Positions 7,923 to 16,409 of a stretch of DNA of 64,000 nucleotides are shown here, one piece after another. Under the pieces are notes generated by a model. The model had not been told where the DNA came from. It made no database searches and saw only the letters and a program-made list of their open reading frames with translations. Positions within the stretch are counted from its first letter, which is position 1. Every line of letters starts with the position of its first letter. The stretch spans positions 124,001 to 188,000 of the forward strand of contig NZ_AUCA01000001.1 in NCBI RefSeq assembly GCF_000429525.1, in the 5' to 3' direction. Both the position numbers and the translations under genes were made by a program. The stretch comes from Alicyclobacillus contaminans DSM 17975. Lineage in GTDB: Bacteria > Bacillota > Bacilli > Alicyclobacillales > Alicyclobacillaceae.

Positions 7923-9365
7923 ATGTTGCGAGAATACGGTCTTTACATCGATGGCCAGTGGCGGGCGGCTCGCGGGGGTGAAACGTTCCCGGTGCACAAT
8001 CCAGCCACCGGCGAGGTGGTGGGACAGGTGGCCGATGCCCGGGCGGAAGACGCCCTGGACGCGGTGGAAGCCGCCACTCGCGCCTTTCCCGAATGGGCGT
8101 CGCGGCCTGCCAAAGAGCGTTCGGAGATATTGCGCAGGGCGTACGACCTGATGGTGGCCCATCGCGACGAGTTGGCGGAAATCATGACGAGGGAACAGGG
8201 GAAACCGCTGGAAGAAGCCCGCGGGGAGGTTCAGTACGCGGCGGACTTCATCCTGTGGTACAGCGAGGAGGCCAAGCGCGTCTACGGCGAGGCGATTCCC
8301 GCATCCCATGCCGACAAGCGGCTGCTGGCGCTGCGTCAGCCGGTGGGCGTGGTCGCAGCCATCACGCCTTGGAACTTCCCGGCGGCGATGATCACTCGCA
8401 AGATTGGTCCCGCGCTCGCCGCTGGTTGTACGGTGATTGTGAAGCCGGCCGAGCAGACACCGCTGACCGCCTGTCGGTTGGTGGATTTGTTTGAGGAGGC
8501 GGGATTGCCGGCGGGTGTGCTCAACCTGGTGGCCACGACCCAGCCGCAGGCGGTGGGCGATGCGCTGTTGGCCGATGCGCGCGTGCGGAAGCTGACATTC
8601 ACCGGATCGACGGAGGTTGGCAAAATTCTGATGCGGAAAGCGGCGGACACCGTCAAACGCATCAGTCTCGAACTGGGCGGCCACGCGCCGTTCCTGGTGT
8701 TCGAGGACGCCGACATCGAACGGGCTGCGCGCGAGGTGGCCGCGAGTAAGTTTCGGAATGCGGGCCAGACCTGCGTCTGCACCAATCGGGTGTACGTGCA
8801 CGAATCCATCGCCGACACCTTCACGGCGGCGCTGGCCGATGTGGTTCGCGGGCTGAAGATGGGCAACGGGCTGGAACCCGGCGTGCAGATTGGACCGTTG
8901 ATTGACGGAGCGGCTGCGGAAAAAGTGGATCGACACGTACAGGACGCGGTGGACAAGGGCGCGACGCTGGTGCTGGGCGGACGGCGGCACAGCGACGTGG
9001 ATCGCGGCGTTCACTTCTTCGAACCGACCATTCTGGCGAACGTGCAGGATGACTCGGTCATTCTGCACGAGGAGACGTTCGGGCCGGTGGTGCCGGTGCA
9101 GGTGTTCCGGACTGAGGAAGAGGCGGTGGCGAAAGCGAACGGGACGCCGTATGGTTTGGCGGCATACCTGTACACGCGGGACTTGTCACGGGCCATCCGC
9201 GTCAGCGAACAACTGGAGTACGGGATTGTCGGCGTGAACGACGGACTGCCTTCGGTCGCGCAGGCGCCGTTCGGCGGTGTCAAGGAAAGCGGCCTCGGCC
9301 GGGAGGGCGGTAAATACGGTATCGAGGAATACCTGGAGGTCAAATACGTATCCATTCGGCTCTGA
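7923..9365 (+). CDS. gabD: succinate-semialdehyde dehydrogenase
   Basis: 480 residues, an aldehyde dehydrogenase of the GabD subgroup. The general base E250 in ELGGHAPF and the nucleophile C284 in NAGQTCVC are present, together with the N-terminal WNFPAAM nucleotide-site motif. The C-terminus ends IEEYLEVKYVSI, typical of GabD. It oxidises succinic semialdehyde to succinate, completing the GABA shunt started by gabT. A ribosome site GGAAGGAGG precedes the ATG. It is the last gene of the operon; a strong terminator follows. Confidence 0.93.
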   Translation: MLREYGLYIDGQWRAARGGETFPVHNPATGEVVGQVADARAEDALDAVEAATRAFPEWASRPAKERSEILRRAYDLMVAHRDELAEIMTREQGKPLEEARGEVQYAADFILWYSEEAKRVYGEAIPASHADKRLLALRQPVGVVAAITPWNFPAAMITRKIGPALAAGCTVIVKPAEQTPLTACRLVDLFEEAGLPAGVLNLVATTQPQAVGDALLADARVRKLTFTGSTEVGKILMRKAADTVKRISLELGGHAPFLVFEDADIERAAREVAASKFRNAGQTCVCTNRVYVHESIADTFTAALADVVRGLKMGNGLEPGVQIGPLIDGAAAEKVDRHVQDAVDKGATLVLGGRRHSDVDRGVHFFEPTILANVQDDSVILHEETFGPVVPVQVFRTEEEAVAKANGTPYGLAAYLYTRDLSRAIRVSEQLEYGIVGVNDGLPSVAQAPFGGVKESGLGREGGKYGIEEYLEVKYVSIRL

Positions 9366-9381
9366 GCGTCGGCATATTTCA

Positions 9382-9415
9382 GGGGGATTGTGGTGAACAA
9401 TCCCCCTTTTTTTTT
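9382..9415 (+). terminator. Rho-independent terminator of gabTD
   Basis: Ten perfect pairs, GGGGGATTGT (9382-9391) / ACAATCCCCC (9397-9406), five-base loop, then nine T residues. It overlaps the stop of the convergent regulator gene. Confidence 0.95.
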
Positions 9416-11163
9416 CACTCTGCGGCTCCATCGGGCGGATGAATGCCGTATTGTTTGAGCTTGCGGACCACGGTGGATTGACTGATGCCCAGTTGCGCGG
9501 CCATCTCGTACGTGGTTCTACAGCGACCCGCGGCATCGGCGATGAGTGCGCGCTCCACCGCTTCCAATTGGGCTCGCAGACCTCCGTATGGAGCGCCCAC
9601 CAGAGGAGTCGGAACGGGCTTTGCTGTCTGTGGTCGGTTGGGCGCCGCTGTGGCCAACACGTTCGGCGGAAGATGTTCCGGGAGGAGCACCGGATCTTCG
9701 ACGGTGATGACCAGGCGTTCCAGCAGGTTCTCGAGCTCTCGGATGTTGCCCGGGAACGCGTATCGTTTGAGGCAGTCCAGGGCGTCTGGGTGCATAACCT
9801 TGGTCGGAATTTGATTGCGCCTGCAGAAATAATCCAGCAGCGAGTGGACCAGGTGTGGTATATCCGTTGGCCGCTCTCGCAGCGGCGGCAGGGTGACCGG
9901 GACGACGTTGAGTCGGTAATACAGATCTCTGCGGAACCGGCCTTCCTGAACCAGCGTCTCGAGGTCTTGATTGGTGGCGGCAATGATGCGAAGATTCACG
10001 CGCCTTGGCCGCTCTCCTCCCACGCGCGTGATGACGTGTTCCTGCACCAGGTCCAGCAGCTTCGCCTGGATGTGCAGCGGGACCTCGGCAATTTCATTCA
10101 AGAACAGGGTGCCGCCGTCCGCCAGTTCCGCCTTGCCCGGTTTGCCCTCGCGGCGGGCGCCCGTGAACGCGCCTCGTTCATATCCGAACAGCTCGCTTTC
10201 AAACAGAGATTCCGGAATGGTGGCGCAGTTGATTTCGACGTACGGGCCGTCTTTGCGCCCGCTCAGGGTGTGAATGAGGTGCGCGACGCGGTTCTTGCCA
10301 ACGCCGGTTTCCCCCAGCAGCAGCACCGTGGCCTGAGTGGGCGCGACCCGTCGGCACAGGGCCAGCACGCGCTGCATCGCCAAATCCGCTGCGACAAAGG
10401 CGGGGCCCGGCGTTTCCTCGGAGGCCGAGGGTGCGGTCCATTCCGAGTCGGTGGGCGAGGTGATGTCGCGCGTGTACGAAATGACCCGGACAATGTCTCC
10501 GTTCGCGTCGAACACCGGATTTCCGGTGACAATCAGGCGCCGGCCGAGCCGCGTGGTCTGCAGGGCGGTGATCCGCTTGCGCTCACGCAGCACCATGGCG
10601 GTGACGGAGGGGTAGAAGACCTTGTCCCGCTCGAGATCGAACACTGATTTGCCAACGAGCTCGTCCGCAGTCAGCCCGTAATTCACATCCACCATCCGAT
10701 CCACGCGCACCGTGATGCCGCTGCCGTCGGTCACGAACACCTCGTCGAACAACGTGTTCAAAATGCGCTCCAGCTCTTCGTTTGTCTGCTGCAGTCGGCG
10801 AAGCTCCTCCGCCATCGACGTGTCCGACCGGGCCGTGCACTCCACGAGCATCCACCGCCCGGACTGCGGACGCTCCGGCTGTGGGTGGCCCGGCTCCCAT
10901 CCGGGGTATTCAGTCTGGGCGCGACCTGTCACCGATGGTTTGTGAATGTCCAGGAGGGTGTCCGGCACTTCGTGAAACCGATAGATGTAATCTGCCGGCA
11001 GCTTGTCCTGAATGTCAGACCAGCGTTGCTCCATGCAAGACACGCCCAGTCGAGACTGCGCGGACTCATTGGCGAACACCACCAAGCCGCGTTCGTCCAC
11101 CAGCAGCATGGGGGCATCCAACAGATTCAACACGGTTGCCACGCTGTCAGCCATCTCTTCCAT
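9415..11163 (-). CDS. sigma-54-dependent PAS-AAA-Fis transcriptional activator of the gab operon
   Basis: 582 residues. Two PAS-like regions (about 10-70 and 125-240) precede the AAA+ domain (about 255-485), which has Walker A GETGVGKNR, the sigma-54-contacting GAFTGA motif (RGAFTGARR), and the Walker B region GGTLFLNEI. A Fis-type helix-turn-helix closes the protein (AAQLGISQSTVVRKLKQ). The gene is convergent to gabTD, whose promoter is of the sigma-54 class, so it is very likely their activator, with the PAS region sensing GABA or a metabolite (inference). The sensory part is PAS, not a receiver, so no kinase is needed. Start ATG at 11163. Confidence 0.92.
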   Translation of the reverse strand: MEEMADSVATVLNLLDAPMLLVDERGLVVFANESAQSRLGVSCMEQRWSDIQDKLPADYIYRFHEVPDTLLDIHKPSVTGRAQTEYPGWEPGHPQPERPQSGRWMLVECTARSDTSMAEELRRLQQTNEELERILNTLFDEVFVTDGSGITVRVDRMVDVNYGLTADELVGKSVFDLERDKVFYPSVTAMVLRERKRITALQTTRLGRRLIVTGNPVFDANGDIVRVISYTRDITSPTDSEWTAPSASEETPGPAFVAADLAMQRVLALCRRVAPTQATVLLLGETGVGKNRVAHLIHTLSGRKDGPYVEINCATIPESLFESELFGYERGAFTGARREGKPGKAELADGGTLFLNEIAEVPLHIQAKLLDLVQEHVITRVGGERPRRVNLRIIAATNQDLETLVQEGRFRRDLYYRLNVVPVTLPPLRERPTDIPHLVHSLLDYFCRRNQIPTKVMHPDALDCLKRYAFPGNIRELENLLERLVITVEDPVLLPEHLPPNVLATAAPNRPQTAKPVPTPLVGAPYGGLRAQLEAVERALIADAAGRCRTTYEMAAQLGISQSTVVRKLKQYGIHPPDGAAE

Positions 11164-11365
11164 CCGCTCCTTTGCGCCGTGGAGTCATCGTATCACCGAA
11201 ACCATTGCGCAGGATTTGCTTCGCACGTACTCGTTCCTCTTCAGTATACCGGGAACCGCCCTGCCCGGCGACGCGGCTCGGGATTGTCGCGACGGCGAGA
11301 ACCGCACGGTGATTCCACAAAGAATTTTTAACCAACCCAGCAGGAAATCTTCAGAAAACATTGAA

Positions 11366-11392
11366 TATAGTGTGCTAAGCGAAACCGCTTTC
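11366..11392 (+). promoter_or_regulatory. -10 element and LacI-type operator 1 of the repressor gene
   Basis: TATAGT (11366-11371) is a plausible -10, with no clear -35. GAAACCGCTTTC (11381-11392) is a near-palindrome with a central CG, the classic LacI-family operator form, sitting at about +5 to +15. The same core occurs twice more after the repressor gene, which suggests autoregulation. Confidence 0.6.
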
Positions 11393-11451
11393 GGATTGAA
11401 TCCCCTTCTGAGCGGACGCGCGAAGGACTGCAACCAGAAGGAAGTTTGGCT

Positions 11452-12474
11452 ATGACCACCATTTACGACATTGCGAAACGTGCCGGCGTGTCGGCTGCGA
11501 CCGTGTCGCGGGTGCTCAACGGGTACCCGGACGTCAGTCCGCGGACGCGTGAAAAAGTGCAGCGTATCACGGCTGAACTCGGCTATCAACCGAGCGCTGT
11601 CGCGCGCGGGTTGGCCACGCGGAAATCGATGACCATCGGCGTGTTCTATCAGGACCATGTGAACAGCGGCTTTCGACATCCCTTTCTGCACGATGTGGTG
11701 GCGAGTTTCAAGGACGTGGTCGGCGAGTACGGGTATGATCTGTTGTTTTTCGCCAATATGCAGGGAGCTGGATTTGAGGCCAAAGCGCGTCACCGAGACG
11801 TGGATGGACTGTTCCTGCTCGGCGTGCCGCGGACGGATCAGGGACTGGTCGCCTTGGCGAGAAGTCGAATTCCCATTGTGTCCGTCGACCTCGACCTGCT
11901 CGGACCGAAGGCCAGTTACGTGGCATCGGACAATATCGGCGGAACACTTCAGGCCATCGGCCACCTGGTGGAGTGCGGCCATCGCAACATCGCGTTCGTC
12001 GGCGACAAGTTCGGGACGAAGCCTGGGCATGACCGGATGGTGGGTTTCCAGGAAGCGCTGCGCAAGTGGAATCTACCCTTCCGATCCGACTGGATGCTTG
12101 AAGGCGATTTCACCGAGGAGTCCGGGTATTGGGCGACGAGCGCGCTCCTGCAACAATCGGAGTGGCCCACTGCGATTTTCTACGCATCCGACATGATGGC
12201 CATCGGAGGGATTCACGCAATGAACGCGGCGGGCGTCAAGCCCGGAGACGACATTTCGCTGGTCGGGTTTGACGATGTGCTGTTGGCGAGTTACGTCACG
12301 CCGAGTCTGACGACCATTCGCCAAAACAAGGAGGCCATGGGCGGGAAGGCCGCCCACGAACTGCTGGCGTTGATGGCTGATGACAACAAGCTTCCGACGG
12401 TAATCACGGTGGATACGGAATTGGTGATCCGGGAGAGTGTGAAGCGCTTGACCACCCCGTGCGGCGGAAGTTGA
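11452..12474 (+). CDS. LacI-family transcriptional repressor of the sugar locus
   Basis: 340 residues. An N-terminal LacI helix-turn-helix (TIYDIAKRAGVSAATVSRVL) and hinge helix (YQPSAVARGLA) precede a periplasmic-binding-protein-like ligand domain (about 60-335). ATG at 11452 is preceded by AGAAGGAAG; an in-frame TTG two codons earlier is less likely. It stands directly upstream of the importer and glycosidase genes in the same direction, and three matching operators flank it. The ligand is probably a beta-linked oligosaccharide or its product (inference). Confidence 0.92.
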   Translation: MTTIYDIAKRAGVSAATVSRVLNGYPDVSPRTREKVQRITAELGYQPSAVARGLATRKSMTIGVFYQDHVNSGFRHPFLHDVVASFKDVVGEYGYDLLFFANMQGAGFEAKARHRDVDGLFLLGVPRTDQGLVALARSRIPIVSVDLDLLGPKASYVASDNIGGTLQAIGHLVECGHRNIAFVGDKFGTKPGHDRMVGFQEALRKWNLPFRSDWMLEGDFTEESGYWATSALLQQSEWPTAIFYASDMMAIGGIHAMNAAGVKPGDDISLVGFDDVLLASYVTPSLTTIRQNKEAMGGKAAHELLALMADDNKLPTVITVDTELVIRESVKRLTTPCGGS

Positions 12475-12525
12475 CGGAAGGCGGAATGCACCCCGGGGAG
12501 GCCCATGTGTTCTGCGCGATGTTCC

Positions 12526-12537
12526 GGAACCGCTTTC
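12526..12537 (+). promoter_or_regulatory. LacI-type operator 2
   Basis: GGAACCGCTTTC differs from operator 1 by one base, and the match extends by GG on the right side. It lies in the 275-base gap between the repressor gene and the importer operon. Confidence 0.6.
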
Positions 12538-12634
12538 GGTCATCGCCTTCTTGAAGAGAGGGGAGGAACCCGGACAATCCTGTGACCACAGGCTCTGCGA
12601 GCGCTCTTGGATAGAGAGAATGCCTCGGAATTTT

Positions 12635-12646
12635 GAAAGCGGATTC
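12635..12646 (-). promoter_or_regulatory. LacI-type operator 3
   Basis: GAAAGCGGATTC reads GAATCCGCTTTC on the minus strand, one base from operator 1. It is 109 bp from operator 2, a distance that could allow a DNA loop. The importer promoter should be close by, but I could not fix its -35/-10. Confidence 0.6.
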
Positions 12647-12749
12647 ATCATGAGAAGTCCGTGAAGGAGGTGATGGGCGGGACGGAAGCATCGGTTTGTG
12701 CTGTGCGTTGTCGTAGCTGTAACGGAATCTCAAAGAGGGGGGACATGGT

Positions 12750-14417
12750 GTGAACAAGAGCACTTCGAAGTTGGGGGTCATCACCGGCACCGTGGTGGCA
12801 CTTGCGCTGGCTGCCGCCGGATGCGGCCAATCCACAGGAAACGCATCGAACCAGCCGGGAGGGGACAGCGCGAGCGGCGTTGGCAAGCCCATTACCGTTG
12901 TGCCCGCACCCTACGGCAGTTTCCAGGACAACTTCAACCCGTTCCAGTACCAGACGACCGCAAACGCCGGTACGTTTGGCCTCATCTATGAGCCGCTCTT
13001 CTATTACAGCTTGGTCAGTCCCAACGTTTACAGCCTGCTTGGCAAGAGTCAGACGTGGAGCAACGGCAACAAGACACTGACCGTTCAGCTCAACACGAAC
13101 GCCAAGTGGAGTGACGGCACACCTTTCACGTCAAAGGACGTGGTCTTCACCTTCAACCTGTTGAAGAAGTACCCGACCATTGACACCTCCGGCATCTGGA
13201 CCAAGCTTTCCGACGTCCAGGCGCAGGGCGACGGCACCGTGGTGTTCACGTTCAAACAACCGGACGTGCCCTTCGGCCTGTACGTCGTTCAGGAACCCAT
13301 TGTCCCGGAACACATCTGGTCGTCCGTGGGTGATCCGTCCAAGTACTTGAACAGCAATCCGGTCGGCACCGGGCCCTACGTGCTGGAGTCCTTCTCCGCC
13401 CAGGACTACAAGTTGAAGGCGAATCCGAACTATTACCTCGGCAAGCCGCCGGTGCCTGAGATCAACTTCCCTGCCTACAACAGCAACGACAGCGCGAACC
13501 TGGCGCTGGCGCAGGGGACGGTGGACTGGGGTGGACAGTTCATCAACAACATCGACAATGTCTATGCATCGAAGAGCCCCAACAACAAATACTGGTTCCC
13601 GCCCAACAATGTCGTCAGTCTGGTGCCAAATCTGATGAATCCCATCCTCAGCCAGGAGGTCGTGCGCAAAGCCATGAGTCTCGCCATCAACCGAGACGAT
13701 CTCGCCAAGAAGGGCGAGTACGGTTACGTGGATGTGGCCAGCCCGACCACCATTCTGCCCACCAACAAGGACTGGATAGATCCGAACCTGCCGACGCAGG
13801 ACCAGCAGTTCACGTACGACCTGAACCAGGCGACGCAGCTTCTGGAGAGCAACGGTTACAAGAAGGTCAACGGCGTGTTCCAGACGCCGGACGGCAAACC
13901 GCTGAAGTTCAGCTTGGCTGTGGTGTCCGGCTGGACCGACTGGGATGAAGACGCGCAGTTGATTCAGCAGAACCTGCAGCAGCTCGGCATTTCGGTCGAT
14001 GTGCAGCAGATGCAGTACGCCGGCTATGAGGCGGCGCTGCAGAGCCACAAGTTCGACCTTGCCATCGCCTCCTCCGGCGGCGGGCCGAACCCGTACTACA
14101 TCGACGAGAACGTGTACCAGTCCCACGGCAGTCTGAACTACGAACAATGGAACGATCCAGCGACGGACCAGGCGTTTGCCCAGTTTGAATCCACCACGGA
14201 CGAAACGAAGCAAAAACAGGCCATGTACACCATCGAGCGGACTGTGGCGGAGAAACTGCCGACCATTCCGCTCTTCTACGGCGGCACCTGGTATGAGTAC
14301 AACACCTCCAAGTACACCGGTTGGCCGAGCCAGGACAATCCGTACGTGTCTCCCGCGCCATGGTCGTGGCCTGCGGCAGGCATTGTGCTGATGCACCTGA
14401 AACCCGTCAACGGTTGA
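12750..14417 (+). CDS. ABC transporter substrate-binding lipoprotein (family 5, Opp/Dpp type), probable oligosaccharide binder
   Basis: 555 residues. A lipoprotein signal with lipobox AAAGC (C25) anchors it to the membrane. The rest is an SBP_bac_5 fold (PNLMNPILSQEVVRKAMSLAINRD is the typical hinge-region motif). Start GTG at 12750 follows AAAGAGGGGGG. Family-5 proteins bind peptides, nickel or sugars. Here the four transporter partners are followed by a beta-glucosidase and a beta-mannosidase and preceded by LacI, so cello- or manno-oligosaccharides are the likely cargo. Thermotoga has comparable Opp-like sugar binders near mannan genes. Confidence 0.88.
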   Translation: MNKSTSKLGVITGTVVALALAAAGCGQSTGNASNQPGGDSASGVGKPITVVPAPYGSFQDNFNPFQYQTTANAGTFGLIYEPLFYYSLVSPNVYSLLGKSQTWSNGNKTLTVQLNTNAKWSDGTPFTSKDVVFTFNLLKKYPTIDTSGIWTKLSDVQAQGDGTVVFTFKQPDVPFGLYVVQEPIVPEHIWSSVGDPSKYLNSNPVGTGPYVLESFSAQDYKLKANPNYYLGKPPVPEINFPAYNSNDSANLALAQGTVDWGGQFINNIDNVYASKSPNNKYWFPPNNVVSLVPNLMNPILSQEVVRKAMSLAINRDDLAKKGEYGYVDVASPTTILPTNKDWIDPNLPTQDQQFTYDLNQATQLLESNGYKKVNGVFQTPDGKPLKFSLAVVSGWTDWDEDAQLIQQNLQQLGISVDVQQMQYAGYEAALQSHKFDLAIASSGGGPNPYYIDENVYQSHGSLNYEQWNDPATDQAFAQFESTTDETKQKQAMYTIERTVAEKLPTIPLFYGGTWYEYNTSKYTGWPSQDNPYVSPAPWSWPAAGIVLMHLKPVNG

Positions 14418-14430
14418 AGCGGAGTGGCGC

Positions 14431-14451
14431 GGGGCGGCCGCTGGCCGCCCC
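14431..14451 (+). repeat. stem-loop between binding-protein and permease genes
   Basis: GGGGCGGCC-GCT-GGCCGCCCC is a perfect nine-pair hairpin with no U-run. Such stems commonly protect the upstream mRNA, letting the binding protein be made in excess of the permeases. Confidence 0.65.
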
Positions 14452-14490
14452 CACATCGGCGCTCACAGAGGACGTCTGGGAGGAAACGAC

Positions 14491-15480
14491 ATGAAGTACG
14501 TACTCAATCGCCTGTTGTTTTTCATCATCTCCGTCTGGGCTGCGGTGACCATCAATTTCATCCTGCCTCGCATGATGCCGGGAGATCCGGCGGACGCCAT
14601 GTTCGCCAAGTTCCAGAACAACCTGACGCCGCAGGCGATGCAGGCGCTGAAACTGCAATTTGGCTTCAGCAACCAGCCTCTGATTGAGCAGTACTTCACG
14701 TACCTGAAGGGGTTGGTGACAGGACACTGGGGGCTGTCGTTCACCTACTATCCCACGCCCACCACGACGGTCATCGCGCAGAGCCTGCCGTGGACCATCG
14801 GACTGGTGGGGATCACGACGCTGTTGTCCGTGTTTCTCGGTACGGCACTCGGCATTTACACCGCCTGGCGGCGAGGCGGTTGGCTGGATAACACGCTGCC
14901 GATTGCCTCCCTGTTCGTGCAGGCAGCACCGTACATGTGGACGGGGCTGTTGCTTGTGTATTTTCTCGGCTTCAAGCTCAATTGGTTTCCCTTGTCCCAC
15001 GGGTACGGGGATTCGGTGGAACCGTCCGCAAGCGCGGCGTTCATTCTGTCCGCTCTGCGCCACGGGATTCTGCCAGCGCTCACAATTTTCCTCGGATCGT
15101 TCAGTGGCTGGTTGATTGGGATGCGCAACAACATGGTGGTCACGTTGGGCGAAGACTACGTGGTGTTTGCGGAGGCCAAAGGCGTGCGACCATCCCGGCT
15201 GATGCTGATGTACGCCGCCCGCAACGCGATTCTTCCGCAAATCACCAGTTTCGCCATTGCCATTGGCAACATCGTGAGCGGATCCATCCTGACTGAAGTG
15301 GTCTTCTCCTATCCCGGTATTGGCTTGCAGCTGCAGGCGGCCGTGCTGCAGCAGGACTATCCGCTGATTCAGAGCGCCTTTCTCATCATCGCGGTGTCCG
15401 TGTTGTTGGCAAACCTGATTGTGGACCTGCTCTACGCCCGGCTCGATCCGCGCGTGCGAACGGGAGGTGTGGCCGCATGA
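14491..15480 (+). CDS. ABC transporter permease, DppB/OppB family
   Basis: 329 residues with six membrane segments and the N-terminal FI..WAAVTINFILPRMMPGDPA motif of DppB-type permeases. The EAA loop that touches the ATPase appears as EAKGVRPSRLMLMYAARNAILPQ (residues about 229-250). ATG at 14491 follows TGGGAGGAA. Its stop overlaps the next start (ATGATGG), so the two permeases are translationally coupled and form the channel of the importer. Confidence 0.93.
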   Translation: MKYVLNRLLFFIISVWAAVTINFILPRMMPGDPADAMFAKFQNNLTPQAMQALKLQFGFSNQPLIEQYFTYLKGLVTGHWGLSFTYYPTPTTTVIAQSLPWTIGLVGITTLLSVFLGTALGIYTAWRRGGWLDNTLPIASLFVQAAPYMWTGLLLVYFLGFKLNWFPLSHGYGDSVEPSASAAFILSALRHGILPALTIFLGSFSGWLIGMRNNMVVTLGEDYVVFAEAKGVRPSRLMLMYAARNAILPQITSFAIAIGNIVSGSILTEVVFSYPGIGLQLQAAVLQQDYPLIQSAFLIIAVSVLLANLIVDLLYARLDPRVRTGGVAA

Positions 15481-16409
15481 TGGAAAAATCGGTGACGGCC
15501 ACCGGGCTGCCCATGGTGAGGACGACGCGGCCGAAGACATCGCGGCTGTTCCGGGCGCTGGCAGCGGACGGCAGGGCCCGCGTGGGGATGGGGCTGTTTC
15601 TCGTGTTTGTGTTGGTCGCCCTGTTTGCGCCGTGGATTGCGCCGTATCATGCGCTGGCAACGAATTTTCCCATGAACCTGCCGCCGAGCCACGCGCATTG
15701 GTTTGGCACCACGGCGACCGGCCAGGACATTTTTTCGCAGTTCATATACGGCACGCGCACCACGCTCGCGGTCGGGATTGGCGCCGGTCTGCTGTCCACG
15801 GTCGTGGGACTCGCCTTCGGCGTCACCGCCGGGTACATCGGCGGCTGGGTCGACACGGTGCTCAACTTCATCACCAACATCTTTCTCGTGCTCCCGAGTC
15901 TGGCGTTGCTGATTGTGATTGAGGCCTTGGTTCACAACACCACCCCTTGGATCAACGGGCTCATCATCGCGTTGACCGGATGGGCGTGGGGCGCCCGCGT
16001 CTTTCGGGCGCAGGCGATGTCGCTGCGCGGCCGCGAATTTGTGATTGCCGCAAGATTGTCCGGCGCGTCACACCTGCGAATCATGGTCGCGGAAATTCTC
16101 CCGAACATGACCAGTGTGATTGCGTCCAACGTGATTTTCGCCAGCCTCGGCGCGATTCTCGCGGAATCCGGCCTAGCGTTCCTGGGGCTGGAAAGTGTCA
16201 ACTCGGTCAGCTGGGGCACGATGCTGTACTGGGCGCAGACGGGCGGCGCGCTCCTGAACGGCGCATGGTACTGGATTGTACCGCCCGGGCTCGGAATCGC
16301 TCTGGTCGGCCTGTCGCTGGTCCTGATGAATTTCAGCATCGACCAATTGACCAATCCGCGGCTGCGGGTGGAAAGGAGGAAGCGGCGTGGAGGAACAACC
16401 GGTGCTTGA
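15477..16409 (+). CDS. ABC transporter permease, DppC/OppC family
   Basis: 310 residues, six membrane segments. The N-terminal region has the OppC_N pattern, then HWFGTTATGQDIFSQFIYGTR, a strong DppC signature. The EAA loop is AARLSGASHLRIMVAEILPN. Either ATG at 15477 or the adjoining ATG at 15480 can start it; the first overlaps the dppB stop. It pairs with the preceding permease. Confidence 0.92.
   Translation: MMEKSVTATGLPMVRTTRPKTSRLFRALAADGRARVGMGLFLVFVLVALFAPWIAPYHALATNFPMNLPPSHAHWFGTTATGQDIFSQFIYGTRTTLAVGIGAGLLSTVVGLAFGVTAGYIGGWVDTVLNFITNIFLVLPSLALLIVIEALVHNTTPWINGLIIALTGWAWGARVFRAQAMSLRGREFVIAARLSGASHLRIMVAEILPNMTSVIASNVIFASLGAILAESGLAFLGLESVNSVSWGTMLYWAQTGGALLNGAWYWIVPPGLGIALVGLSLVLMNFSIDQLTNPRLRVERRKRRGGTTGA

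Noticed and set aside
12673-12753. Short frame ATG-GGC-GGG... with four cysteines ending at the start of the binding-protein gene
   Set aside because: AAGGAGGTG lies directly against the ATG, too close to work, and the peptide has no similarity I can name. Most likely untranslated leader.
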